From: Euglena gracilis
Taxonomy: Eukaryota; Euglenida; Euglenophyceae; Euglenales
Assembly (NCBI GenBank): GCA_039621445.1
Contig: CP154954.1
Location: forward strand, 1,302,001 to 1,366,000
Length of the DNA: 64,000 nt
Direction of reading: 5' to 3'
In this document: one piece after another, positions 31,130 to 46,385 of the stretch
Position numbering within the stretch: the stretch's first letter is position 1
Layout: each line of letters begins with the position of its first letter
Made by a program: the position numbers and the translations under genes
Notes under the pieces: generated by a model
The model's database searches: none
Told to the model about the DNA's origin: nothing
What the model saw: the letters and a program-made list of their open reading frames with translations, nothing else

Positions 31130-32577
31130 TTATTTATTAATACGTGGAGATTCACGGAAAAAAATAGCAAAAAAAATAACGCCTAAAGTACCTATCAATA
31201 GTTAAGTAAGGAAACCCTCCTAAAAGAAATTTAAAAGTATTATACTATTACAAAAAGCTAAAATATAAATTATTAAATTCAAATAATATTAACAACTATT
31301 CTAGTAGTTAAAATCCTCATATATTTTAAATATATATAATACGTTTTATAAACTTCAAAAATATTTATGAAAATTAAAAATTATATAAAACTCAATGTAA
31401 AAAAAAAGACTAAAAATAAAAAATAATTGTCACCAAACTATGCTTGATATGTATATCACAAAGCTTTATAAATACACTAGAAATTTCTAAAAAAATAAAA
31501 TTAATATAATTCGTATTGAAGAAAAATTACATATTTAAACAATTATAATTGATTTCGTTGAAAAAAATGAAAAAAACACTAATAAAGATTAAGTAATTAC
31601 AGTAAAATAAAATTATACTAAAAGACCTAACAGAACTGCATTAAAAAGGAAAACGACTACAGTAAAAAAATAATTTACAAAAAATACAAATTTTTCATAA
31701 ATTTTATTGAAACTTCAAAATTTCAAAACATATCAATATTATCAACAAAAAAAAGCAATAAAATAATATTTACAACAAAAAATAATCAATCCAAAAAAAA
31801 TCATCCTTAATTAAAATAAAAACAGTAAAATCAAATATAAGGTAAAAAAAATTCCCTAAAGAACCGGACAAGCTAATTCCTAAGCATCTGGCTCACCCAA
31901 AAAACTAAAATCATCAAAAGAATAAAGATAAAAAATCTTTACCCGCCTGAAATGATATCGTGGACAATCCAAGATTAATAAAAAATTATCGATCAATTAA
32001 AATAACCATAAAAGTAATTATATGATACCTTTAATAAAAATTATATTTTTCAGAAATCGTTTCTATCCCAAATCATCTTAATAAAAATTAATTCAAAAAT
32101 AAAAGAATTAAATGTAATTACAATTTCCTCGACAAAAAGATATAACAACCGTGTAAAAGAACAAAAAAAAAAAAGCACTTAAAAATAATTATTACATTAA
32201 AATATCGAAATTAAAAATTACAAAATAGTAAAAATTTCCTTTTCTACTAAATTAAAATAAAAAAAATAAGAAAAAATAAAATAAAAATAATAAAATATAA
32301 ATTCACTACCAAACTATAAAATCTATAAAATTAGTTTTAATTGCTTAAAGTATAAAAACTCCATAAATTAAGTAAAGTAATATGCAAAAATACAAAATTA
32401 AAACATATAATCTTGTTTTGTCCTAGGTAAACCGCACAAAAATATACCCCACAAAAAATTTAATAAAGGCGTTTATGAAAAGTCTTAATCCACCCTTTTA
32501 TTAATTTAAATTTAATTACCTAAAGTAAAAAGAATACAACTTCGTAGCACACAGAATGTATAAACTAAAGCTTCCAT
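31130..32577 (-). CDS. psbT: photosystem II protein T (copy 2)
   Basis: Exons 32553-32577 (MEALVYTF) and 31130-31200 (IGTLGVIFFAIFFRESPRINK). The product is 31 residues, the PsbT length, with a single membrane helix. The 1.35-kb intron starts GTGTG; in this copy its domain V hairpin has substitutions relative to the other two copies, in line with the general errors in this arm. Confidence 0.88.
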
Positions 32578-32640
32578 AAAAATAAAAAATTTTCACAACT
32601 TTGCACATTTCCTAAAACAAATTTACTAATTAAATAATAA

Positions 32641-33558
32641 TTAAACTAATTCTTTCTTAGTTGTATCATCACCTAATTTTTCAAAAGTACCAAATTCAAT
32701 CTCTTCCTCCAAATCAGGGTCAATACCAGCAAGCAAATATTTAAATAAAGTTCTTGCCCCATGCCAAATATGCCCAAAAAAGAAAATTAAAGCAAAAGAC
32801 AAATGACCAAAAGTAAACCAGCCTCTTGGACTACTTCTAAAAACACCATCAGACTGTAAAATAGAACGATTAAAGTCAAAAATTTCTCCAAGCTGAGCAC
32901 GTCGTGCATATCTTTTCACAGTAGCAGGATCATTAAAACTTAAAGTATCGAAACTACCACCGAAGAAACGAACAGTAACGCCTACTTGTTCAATACTATA
33001 TTTAGACTCAGCACGACGAAACGGAATATCGGCACGAACAACACCATTTTGATCTAATAATATTACTGGAAACGTTTCAAAAAAAGTAGGCATACGACGA
33101 ACAAACAATGAATTACCTTCCTTATCAATAAATACTGCATGACCTAACCATGCAGTCGCTATACCATCACCATTATTCATAGGACCAGAACGAAATAATC
33201 CACCTTTTGCTGGATTATTCCCAATATAATCATAAAAAGCTAACTTAGGCGAAATAGCACCCCAAGCTTCTGACAAAGAACAACCATCAGATAAACTAGC
33301 TTGAACACGTCTTTCTACCTGAAAATAACCTTTATCCCATTGGTATCGAGTAGGACCAAATAGCTCAATAGGTGTAGAAGCAGAACCGTACCACATAGTG
33401 CCTGAAACAACAAATGCAGACCAAAAAACCGCAGCTATACTAGAAAGAACAGTTTCAATATTCCCCATACGTAAAAGTACAAACAAGCGTTGAGAAGGGC
33501 GAACTAAAACATGAAATCCACCAGCAATAAGTCCTAAAAGACCTGCAGCAATATGATG
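32641..33558 (-). pseudogene. psbB: CP47 last exon, partial copy with two in-frame deletions (copy 2)
   Basis: Large C-terminal exon of the PSII core antenna protein CP47. Compared with the other copies it lacks one of three serines in VLSSS and has QV for QEEI (9 nt less in total). Upstream of 33558 the intron and earlier exons are progressively corrupted toward the fold-back at about 34750 (exon 4 remnant near 34040-34110, exon 3 remnant near 34460-34740). Probably assembly error rather than a true pseudogene. Confidence 0.8.
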
Positions 33559-34796
33559 CCTTGATAGAAAATAAATTATTATATTTCCTCAAAAAAACCG
33601 TGCATGCAAAATAAAAATGCACACGGCTTTAATTAATAATAAATTTATTAATCAATTTTCCTAATACATTTAGGACAAATTTAAAGATTTTTAAAATACC
33701 TAAACAAATAATTATTAAATCTTTAAACTCAACTTTTTCCAAAATTTTGTAAATATAAATATCATATTCGAATCAAAGTATAAAAAAAAATTTTGAAAAA
33801 CAATTAAAGATATTGTCATACACAAAAAAGAAAAACAATACAAAATTAAAAAAATAGCTCTTTAAACACAACCGCACAAAACAAAAAAGTTTTATCAAGT
33901 TAAAAACTGCAATATTATTGCAAAAAATATACTAACCTAAAACAAAATTATTTAGGAAAAAAAATCTTTAAAATTAAAATTGAAAAAGGTAAAAGTAAGA
34001 AAAGTAAAACTTTTAACTAAGTATGAACTTTTTTCAACTCGCAAAAAGCAATTCCACGAGCATAACATAAATCCGCAAAATCAACAGCTACCCCAAGAAT
34101 TAAACATCAATACTATGAAAGTAACTAATCTCGGTAAAGAAACTACAAATTATATATCAAGGACTTTTAGTGTGATTTAAGTCAATAACCGTTTAAATCA
34201 TCCCCTAAAAAAACGACAAAATGTCAAACTTTGTTGCTAATGAAATTCGGGGGACACACTTATCCACAATTTTGCTAAAAAATTAATCTTATTAGAAGAA
34301 AAATTAAAAAATTATACAATTATAAATTAACTTATGGGATAGCCAATATTTAGAAACCAATTTAATTACAGTTAAAAAATTAAATAAGTTATAAAACGCA
34401 AAATTTCAATAAAATAAAGGTTTTAATTGTAATAATTTCTACAAATAAAATAAAAAACTTAAACGATAGGTGTAAACCATAGGATCAGTGTAAGACCAAA
34501 CAAAAAAAAACAGAAAAAGTTTAACAGAGAAGAAACAGAACCCACAGAACTCAGGACAAAAACGCAAAACCCAAATAACAAAAAAAAAAATACGAGAGAA
34601 AAAAGATGTCACTCAACACCAAGGGGAACGTGTCAAAAACAAACACCTTGGCGCCACAGGAGGAACGGCAAAACAGGAAGAGCAGGGAAAACGAGAACTG
34701 AATGATAGATTGAACCTGATAAAACAAATTTCTTGTTAAATGTTATAACAAAATCGGGTAGAGTGAAAAAAGGGATAGTTATTGTTTTATAGCATG
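33559..34796 (-). other. psbB: degraded psbB sequence at fold-back junction 2
   Basis: Compared with 56518-58200, this stretch has many small deletions and substitutions: caactcgcaaaaagcaattc for the exon 4 end, and scattered matches such as ccttggcgccaca in exon 3. A short frame at 33980-34180 is a by-product of the errors. The quality change is abrupt at about 34797, where good psbB sequence resumes on the other strand. Confidence 0.65.
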
Positions 34797-37117
34797 TTTA
34801 TTGGGACCTTGATTTATTTCGTGATCCAGCTAGTGGTGATTTAAAGTTAGATTTACCTAGAGTATTTGGGGTTTATTTATTCTTGTGTGGTGCATTAGTG
34901 TTTGCTTTTGGAGTTTTTCTTTTTAGGGGTGTTCTGGATCCTGGTATTTGGGTTGCTGATCCGTATGTTTTAAGTGGGAGTGCGATTCGTTTTTAATGTT
35001 CTTGTAATAATTTTATATAGTAAAGAGAGTTTTTATTAACATTTTGTTCAATTAGGTGAAAAACCTTTTATTTTATTGAAATTATTGCGTTATCAATAAG
35101 AACGATAACTTATTTAATTTTTTAACTGTAAAAAATTAACGATTTTTGGATAGATAATCTAAATATTGGCTATGCCATAGTTATATATTTTCTAATTAAA
35201 TTTTGTATAATTTTTAATTTTTCTTCTAATAAGATTAATTTTTTTTTTTTTTTTTGGATAAGTGTGTCCTCAAGAATTTCATTTAGCAACAAAAAGCAAC
35301 GAAATAATTTAGTTTCTATCTTTGACATTTTTTGATATGTCTATTTTTAACTTTTTTAGAGGGGATGATTTAAACGGAAAAATTTTTTATTAATTTTTAT
35401 TGACTTAAATCACACTTATAAAAGTATCAAAATTATATTTTGATATATAAGTATTTGTTAAAATACAAGTACTTTATAAGTGAGTAGTTAAATGATTTAA
35501 AAATTTCATATTTAATTTCGGATGAAAGATTTTTAATCTATTCTTGCAAATTGAACCTGTTATTCCTTCTTGGGGTGCTGAAGGTTTTGATCCGTATAAT
35601 GTAGGTGGAATTGCTTCTTTGCGAGTTGTAAAAGTTCATACTTATGAGTTAAAAGTTTTTAACTTTTTCTTACTTTAATACCTTTTATTCAATTTTTAAT
35701 TTTTAGTAATAAAAAGCCAGGTAGATTTTTTTACTAAATAGCCATTTTTGTTTTAGGTTAGTTATATTTTTTGCAATAATATTTGCAGTTTATTAATATT
35801 CTTGATAAAAACTTTTTTTACAGTTTTGTGAGAGTTTGGCTGTTAAAGAAGCATAAAATTTATTTTATTTTATTTTGTTATTGTAATTTTTATTTTTTGT
35901 GTATGAAAATTATAACTAATTAATTGTATTTTTTTACAAAATTTTTTTTTACACTTTGATTCGAAATTTTTTCCTAAGTTTAGTATTTACGAATATTTTG
36001 TAAAAAAAGTTGAGTTAAAGATTTAAAAATAACTTATTTGTTTAGGTATTTTTAAATCTTTAAAATTTGTCCTAAATTTAGTATTAGGAAAAATTGATTA
36101 ATAATTTTATTATTAATTAAAGCCGTGTGCATTTTTATTTTGCATGCACGGTTTTTTTGAGGAAATATAATAATTTATTTTCTATCAAGGCATCATATTG
36201 CTGCAGGTCTTTTAGGACTTATTGCTGGTGGATTTCATGTTTTAGTTCGCCCTTCTCAACGCTTGTTTGTACTTTTACGTATGGGGAATATTGAAACTGT
36301 TCTTTCTAGTAGTATAGCTGCGGTTTTTTGGTCTGCATTTGTTGTTTCAGGCACTATGTGGTACGGTTCTGCTTCTACACCTATTGAGCTATTTGGTCCT
36401 ACTCGATACCAATGGGATAAAGGTTATTTTCAGGAAGAAATAGAAAGACGTGTTCAAGCTAGTTTATCTGATGGTTGTTCTTTGTCAGAAGCTTGGGGTG
36501 CTATTTCGCCTAAGTTAGCTTTTTATGATTATATTGGGAATAATCCAGCAAAAGGTGGATTATTTCGTTCTGGTCCTATGAATAATGGTGATGGTATAGC
36601 GACTGCATGGTTAGGTCATGCAGTATTTATTGATAAGGAAGGTAATTCATTGTTTGTTCGTCGTATGCCTACTTTTTTTGAAACGTTTCCAGTAATATTA
36701 TTAGATCAAAATGGTGTTGTTCGTGCCGATATTCCGTTTCGTCGTGCTGAGTCTAAATATAGTATTGAACAAGTAGGCGTTACTGTTCGTTTCTTCGGTG
36801 GTAGTTTCGATACTTTAAGTTTTAATGATCCTGCTACTGTGAAAAGATATGCACGACGTGCTCAGCTTGGAGAAATTTTTGACTTTAATCGTTCTATTTT
36901 ACAGTCTGATGGTGTTTTTAGAAGTAGTCCAAGAGGCTGGTTTACTTTTGGTCATTTGTCTTTTGCTTTAATTTTCTTTTTTGGGCATATTTGGCATGGG
37001 GCAAGAACTTTATTTAAATATTTGCTTGCTGGTATTGACCCTGATTTGGAGGAAGAGATTGAATTTGGTACTTTTGAAAAATTAGGTGATGATACAACTA
37101 AGAAAGAATTAGTTTAA
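34797..37117 (+). CDS. psbB: CP47 chlorophyll apoprotein, 5' truncated (copy 3)
   Basis: Exon 3 fragment 34797-34979 ([12 protein letters not shown] to YVLSG, several residue changes against the copy at 57729), exon 4 35548-35618 ([23 protein letters not shown]) and exon 5 36191-37117. The intron before exon 5 has a clear domain V (36121-36154). The first two exons and most of exon 3 are missing because of the fold-back. Confidence 0.88.
36121..36154 (+). other. group II intron domain V (psbB intron before exon 5)
   Basis: A 34-nt hairpin, AGCCGTGTGC...GCATGCACGGTTT, textbook domain V with AGC triad, 36 nt before exon 5. Confidence 0.8.
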
Positions 37118-37180
37118 TTATTATTTAATTAGTAAATTTGTTTTAGGAAATGTGCAAAGTTGTGAAAATTTTTTATTTTT

Positions 37181-38628
37181 ATGGAAGCTTTAGTTTATAC
37201 ATTCTGTGTGCTACGAAGTTGTATTCTTTTTACTTTAGGTAATTAAATTTAAATTAATAAAAGGGTGGATTAAGACTTTTCATAAACGCCTTTATTAAAT
37301 TTTTTGTGGGGTATATTTTTGTGCGGTTTACCTAGGACAAAACAAGATTATATGTTTTAATTTTGTATTTTTGCATATTACTTTACTTAATTTATGGAGT
37401 TTTTATACTTTAAGCAATTAAAACTAATTTTATAGATTTTATAGTTTGGTAGTGAATTTATATTTTATTATTTTGATTTGATTTTTTCGTATTTTTTTTA
37501 TTTTAATTTAGTAGAAAAGGAAATTTTTACTATTTTGTAATTTTTAATTTCGATATTTTAATGTAATAATTATTTTTAAGTGCTTTTTTTTTTTTGTTCT
37601 TTTACACGGTTGTTATATCTTTTTGTCGAGGAAATTGTAATTACATTTAATTCTTTTATTTTTGAATTAATTTTTATTAAGATGATTTGGGATAGAAACG
37701 ATTTCTGAAAAATATAATTTTTATTAAAGGTATCATATAATTACTTTTATGGTTATTTTAATTGATCGATAATTTTTTATTAATCTTGGATTGTCCACGA
37801 TATCATTTCAGGCGGGTAAAGATTTTTTATCTTTATTCTTTTGATGATTTTAGTTTTTTGGGTGAGCCAGATGCTTAGGAATTAGCTTGTCCGGTTCTTT
37901 AGGGAATTTTTTTTACCTTATATTTGATTTTACTGTTTTTATTTTAATTAAGGATGATTTTTTTTGGATTGATTATTTTTTGTTGTAAATATTATTTTAT
38001 TGCTTTTTTTTGTTGATAATATTGATATGTTTTGAAATTTTGAAGTTTCAATAAAATTTATGAAAAATTTGTATTTTTTGTAAATTATTTTTTTACTGTA
38101 GTCGTTTTCCTTTTTAATGCAGTTCTGTTAGGTCTTTTAGTATAATTTTATTTTACTGTAATTACTTAATCTTTATTAGTGTTTTTTTCATTTTTTTCAA
38201 CGAAATCAATTATAATTGTTTAAATATGTAATTTTTCTTCAATACGAATTATATTAATTTTATTTTTTTAGAAATTTCTAGTGTATTTATAAAGCTTTGT
38301 GATATACATATCAAGCATAGTTTGGTGACAATTATTTTTTATTTTTAGTCTTTTTTTTTACATTGAGTTTTATATAATTTTTAATTTTCATAAATATTTT
38401 TGAAGTTTATAAAACGTATTATATATATTTAAAATATATGAGGATTTTAACTACTAGAATAGTTGTTAATATTATTTTATTTTAAAAATTTATATTTGAG
38501 CTTTGTGTAATAGTATAATACTTGTAAAGTTCTTTTAGGAGGGTTTCCTTACTTAACTATTGATAGGTACTTTAGGCGTTATTTTTTTTGCTATTTTTTT
38601 CCGTGAATCTCCACGTATTAATAAATAA
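37181..38628 (+). CDS. psbT: photosystem II protein T (copy 3)
   Basis: Exons 37181-37205 and 38558-38628; 31 residues. The intron (1352 nt) runs GTGTG to AC. It lies 63 nt after psbB on the same strand. Confidence 0.9.
38499..38532 (+). other. group II intron domain V (psbT intron)
   Basis: AGCTTTGTG pairs with ACTTGTAAAGTTC in a 34-nt hairpin, 25 nt before exon 2. The intron is long (1.35 kb) for Euglena and may be a twintron. Confidence 0.65.
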
Positions 38629-38663
38629 TTATTCTTATTATCTTTCAATTTTCGATGTGATTT

Positions 38664-38699
38664 AATTTTTATTAACTTATAAAAAAGTTAATAAAAATT
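38664..38699. terminator. bidirectional hairpin between psbT and psbH (copy 3)
   Basis: Same 15-bp inverted repeat as at 31059, between the converging genes. Confidence 0.65.
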
Positions 38700-38773
38700 T
38701 TAAAAAGAAAAAGAAATAAAAAATAAATAAAATGAAATTTTCACAACAGTTTTAATTTGTTATTTATTTCATT

Positions 38774-38986
38774 TTATTTAATGTCAAGAATTACTGAAGA
38801 GTTGTATATTTCTAAAATTATTGTTAAAAAAATTGCGAATAAAGTCATAAAAATTAACATTATTCCAGCTGTCCCCCAGCCAGGAAGAACTTTTCCATAT
38901 TTAGAATTTAAAGGTTTTAATATTGTTCCTAAAGTAGTTGTTTTACCTTTAGAATTTGATGTTTTGTTTTTTGAAATAGTTGTCAT
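38774..38986 (-). CDS. psbH: photosystem II protein H (copy 3)
   Basis: Identical 70-residue PsbH ([17 protein letters not shown]), opposite to psbB and psbT. A longer antisense frame on the plus strand over the same bases is a shadow. Confidence 0.95.
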   Translation of the reverse strand: MTTISKNKTSNSKGKTTTLGTILKPLNSKYGKVLPGWGTAGIMLIFMTLFAIFLTIILEIYNSSVILDIK

Positions 38987-39037
38987 AATATTAAATTTAA
39001 TAATTTTTAACTTTCTTTTGAAATTACCTATTTTATT

Positions 39038-39166
39038 TTAATTTTCATGTTCTTCAAAAGGATCTTTAAGTTTTCTTGACATTGGACCAAATCCCATGTA
39101 AATTGAGTATATTGTTGTACTTATAATAAAAAAACCTAAAAAAATAGTTGATAAAAATGATATTAT
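39038..39166 (-). CDS. psbN: photosystem II protein N (copy 3), start uncertain
   Basis: Ends DPFEEHEN; same lack of ATG as in the other copies, so the missing start is not a single-copy error. Confidence 0.78.
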   Translation of the reverse strand: MISFLSTIFLGFFIISTTIYSIYMGFGPMSRKLKDPFEEHEN

Positions 39167-39430
39167 TTTAAATAAAAATTTATATTACTTTTATTTTAGT
39201 ATATTATTTTTGGCTGACTTTTTAAAATTAAAGAATTTTTATTCCAATTCGAAAATTGTTGGTTTTGATTTAATGTGTTTTATTTATATTCGTATATATT
39301 TGAGAATTTTAAGTTTTTAATATAAAATTTTTTGTGTATTTATATTGCATGAAGTTAGGTATAATGAATTCTTTTATCTTTATAATGCATACTTGAAATT
39401 TTAATTCTTGTTTGATAAGTTTCTCTTTTT

Positions 39431-41522
39431 ATGAGTCGAGTTTACGATTGGTTGTGCGGACCGAATTTAGCATATTAGGTTATAATTCCTGAAGATTTTT
39501 ACTTAGCGTTTTTTAGCTATTTGATAGTTTGAAGCCTAATTTCATATAAATTTAGAAAGTTATTTATAAAATTTTAATTATTTTATTGCTCCGTAATTTA
39601 GCATTTGTATGTTAAATAGCAAATTTTTTGCTTGTTAAACTTTTTCGGTAATGGAAAAAACTTTGTTTGTTACAGTATAATTTTTACTATTTTTTTTTTT
39701 GAAAAAAGGGTTAACTTAAAGTTTTATGTTTTTGTTTTAGGATATTATAATTTGAATCAAAAATTTAATAAAAATTTCTAAGTACTATTTTAATCTAAGT
39801 TTAAATATTGATTAAAAATAATTGGAAATACATAATATTTTTTTATATTTTAATTTTTATTAAATTAAATGTTATTTCTTAAAAGAATCAATATTTAAAA
39901 TTACCTGTAAGTTTCAAAAGAAAATAAAAATTTTTATTTTTGTTACGAGTTATAAAGATCGCTTATCTAATTTTAGATAATTTTAGTTTTGACAAAAGCT
40001 GTGTATATGTAGTAATATTTTTTCAGTTTGCGAATAAAGTATTATAATAAAGTTATACTTTAATTCATTTTAAATAATTGTAGTTGTGTTTTTCTAAGTT
40101 GTAGCTTCTCTGAATTAATTTTTTAAGATATAATAATTTGAATATCATTTCTTTTATATTTTTACAAAATTAAAAAATAATATTTAGGATTCTATTAAAC
40201 GGTTTTATTAAGGTAGGAAAAAATTCAATAAAATTCTTATTTTAATTGCGATTTGTTGTATTTGTTAATATGGAATTTTAACTGGTATTCGTTTTTAAGA
40301 ATTATAAAGCAAAATGATTATCTATATCTTGTTTTGTTTTTAAGGGAGCTTGCTTACCTGTACGAGGAAAGATTGGAGATTCAAGCGATTGCTGACGATG
40401 TTAGTGCGATTTGGTTTGTATTATTATTTTTCAATTCTAGATTATGATTATTTATTTACAAAAATCTTAATGAATAAATGCTTTAGTTTATAAATATTTA
40501 GTCTTAATTTTAAGATAATTAATTGTTTTTATTAATAAATTTTTTTTTACATTTTAATTTGTTTTATAAAATTTTTTATGTTTTAAATTATAGATACTTT
40601 TTTATTTGAAATTTTATAGATTTGTTGGTTAGTAAAATGTTTATGATAAAATATTAGTAGTTTAAAAAGTTCTAAATTGTTTAAAATATATATGTTTTTT
40701 AATTATTTAATGTTATTTTTATTTTTTTAAATATTTATTGAATGTATTTATATTTGTTGTTTTTATAATACTAAATAAATTTTTTATAATTCAGAGACTT
40801 TTTAAAAGTTTATATAAAAGATCGATAAAACTATTTTTTAATAATAATTTTTTTATAAAAAGCCTTTTGATTATTTGATTAGTTATTTTTCAATCTTGTA
40901 GGGTTGGAAAACAATCATTTTTTAAATGACTAGTTTTTGCAGTAAATATGTTCCTCCTCACGTAAACATTTTTTATTGTCTTGGTGGCATAACATTTACT
41001 TGTTTTATTATTCAAGTAGCTACTGGTTTTGCAATGACTTTTTATTATCGTCCAACTGTTACAGAAGCTTTTCTTTCTGTTAAATATATTATGAATGAAG
41101 TTAATTTCGGGTGGCTTATTCGTTCAATTCATCGTTGGTCCGCTAGTATGATGGTTTTAATGATGATATTACATGTTTGCCGAGTTTATTTAACTGGTGG
41201 GTTTAAAAAACCTAGAGAGTTAACTTGGGTTACGGGTATAATTTTGGCAATTTTAACTGTTTCTTTTGGTGTTACAGGTTATTCTTTACCTTGGGATCAA
41301 GTTGGTTATTGGGCAGTTAAAATTGTAACAGGTGTTCCCGAAGCTATTCCATTAATTGGAAATTTTATTGTTGAGTTATTGAGAGGAAGTGTTAGTGTGG
41401 GACAGTCTACTTTAACTCGTTTTTATAGTTTACATACATTTGTTTTACCTTTGTTAACAGCTACTTTTATGTTAGGACATTTTTTAATGATACGTAAACA
41501 AGGCATTTCTGGACCTTTATAA
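39431..41522 (+). CDS. petB: cytochrome b6 (copy 3)
   Basis: Exons 39431-39453 (MSRVYDW plus two bases), 40363-40403 and 40939-41522 ([14 protein letters not shown] to RKQGISGPL). Sum 648 nt, 215 residues. Splice sites: intron 1 (909 nt) starts GTGCGG, intron 2 (535 nt) GTGCGA. It carries the [14 protein letters not shown] quinone-site helix and [13 protein letters not shown]. Confidence 0.93.
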
Positions 41523-41589
41523 AAATTCTTTGTGTTTATGATTTTTACGATGTATTTCTTAATTATAAGGAACCCTTGAGCCTTGTTTA

Positions 41590-44638
<3,049 letters not shown>

Positions 44639-44788
44639 AATTATTATTGACGTATTGTAAATAATTTTTAACTATATCTTACTTAAAAAGCTTTTATTAA
44701 TATTTATTTAGTTATGCTTTGTTGAGTAAACATAATGTTTCCACTTTGTTTTTTTAGTTTGACTACGAAAAATTATAATTTTTTTACA

Positions 44789-46371
44789 ATGACATTAGAT
44801 GTATCAATTAGTACGTTACGAAGTTGCTTTTAGTTTATTAGGTATAAGTTAAAATAAAAGATAAGAAATAAAATTTTATTTATGTGTTTTTTTTAAGTTA
44901 AGTAAATTTTCCTTAAATTGTATGTTTTTGGCTATTCATATTAATTAAAAAATTGGTTAATCTAATTGGTTAATCTTAATATTTTCAATAATTTGTTAAT
45001 AAGTTTAGTAATTTTTCAAGTAGAACGTAAATAGGTTTTATTTTGGATTTTTTTTTAATAAAGAATAAACTTTTGACATATTTTTATTTAAAATTAAATG
45101 TTTAAGCTGTATGTTTTTTTTTACTTGTACAGTTTTTTAAGAGAAATTTTAGTTCGCTAATATATTTCTTTTTTCATTAAATTCTAGTTTAAATCTTTTT
45201 TCTTGAGTATTTATTTTTCAAAAGTTAATTTTTTAAATAATTTTCGTTTTTGGGGATTTTATTCTCTTTTTTAAACTTTTCTGTATGAAAAGTAAAATTA
45301 TTTTATTTTTTGGTAATTGAAATTTATTTATTATTTTAGTAGACCAATAAAAGCAAAGAGAATAGGTTTTAATTTAATTTTCTATAAATTTTTATTCTAA
45401 AGAAAATTTTACATTTTAGTTTTAATAAGTCTTGTTTTAGAGTTTTATATAATATAAAACAACCTAACCTTTTTTGCGATAGTATGTTGAAAAGCTAAAT
45501 AAATCAACAATTTTTGTTTAGTTTGTGAATAAAATTTTCAAAATTGAATTTATATTTTCTACTTTACTTATTCCTGAAAGAGTTTTTTGGGAAAAACGAG
45601 TTGAAGAAATTATTCTTCCTACTTTAAGTGGTCAGATGGGGGTTCTTAAAGACCATGTGTGACACATTATTAAAACGTTTGTTAATTTTATTAATTATAA
45701 TTTTTTGATAAATGCTTGTTTGAGATTTAACTTTACTTTTACTTTTAACCATATTAGTTAATTATTTTTATTTTCTGCATTAACATTTTGTTTGTGCGTG
45801 GTAGCTTTGAATATTTTCTAAAATTTAAAATTTACTTTTTTATAAATTATTTTTTATAAATAAGAAAAATTTAAAATTTTAAGTATCATATAATTTATAG
45901 TTTATTTTGAAAATGTATATTTAAGTCTTGTTTTAGAAGAATATATTTAAACTGTTATTTTATAACTATTTAAAGTGTTTTTACATGTTTTAGAAAAAAT
46001 TTTTAATAGTTTTAATTTTTTTAAAAACAATACTTGATAAACATAATTTGTAAGATATAATATTTGAATCTAAAAAATTTTTAAATTTGTATGCAATGGT
46101 AAGGAATGTGTATTTTTATGTAAATTATTTACAAAATTTTTGTTTTTTTTTAGTACTTTTGATTCTATCACAATTTAGTTTTAGTCAATTTTTAAGCAAA
46201 TTTTAAAAGATTTTTTGTTAAATGCCGTATGAGATTTAAATCTCCCGTACTGTATTGTTGGGGAAAAAATTAACTTAATTTATTAATTTTTAATGATAAA
46301 TTTTTTTCTATCTAAATATTCCAATATTGACTGGATTAGATATAGGTATAATCTTAGTTCGTCAAAAGTCT
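44789..46371 (+). CDS. atpE: ATP synthase CF1 epsilon subunit, 3' truncated (copy 3)
   Basis: Exons 44789-44810, 45568-45656 and the first 54 nt of exon 3 (46318-46371, IPILTGLDIGIILVRQKS), cut by fold-back junction 3. Confidence 0.85.
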
Positions 46372-46385
46372 ATATCTTCCGATAT
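46372..46385. other. fold-back junction 3
   Basis: ATATC TTCC GATAT, a 5-bp hairpin absent from copy 1, joins the forward arm (ending inside atpE exon 3) to its inverted copy (starting at the first bases of exon 3). About 50 nt of exon 3 are skipped in the return arm. Unlike junctions 1 and 2 the flanks are clean. Confidence 0.6.

Noticed and set aside
33980-34180. 66-aa lysine-rich frame
   Set aside because: It lies in the corrupted antisense of psbB exon 4 and its intron; product of sequence errors.
38757-39041. 94-aa frame opposite psbH (and the same frame at 30717 and 53666)
   Set aside because: Antisense shadow of psbH; no family resemblance, and psbH itself is clear.
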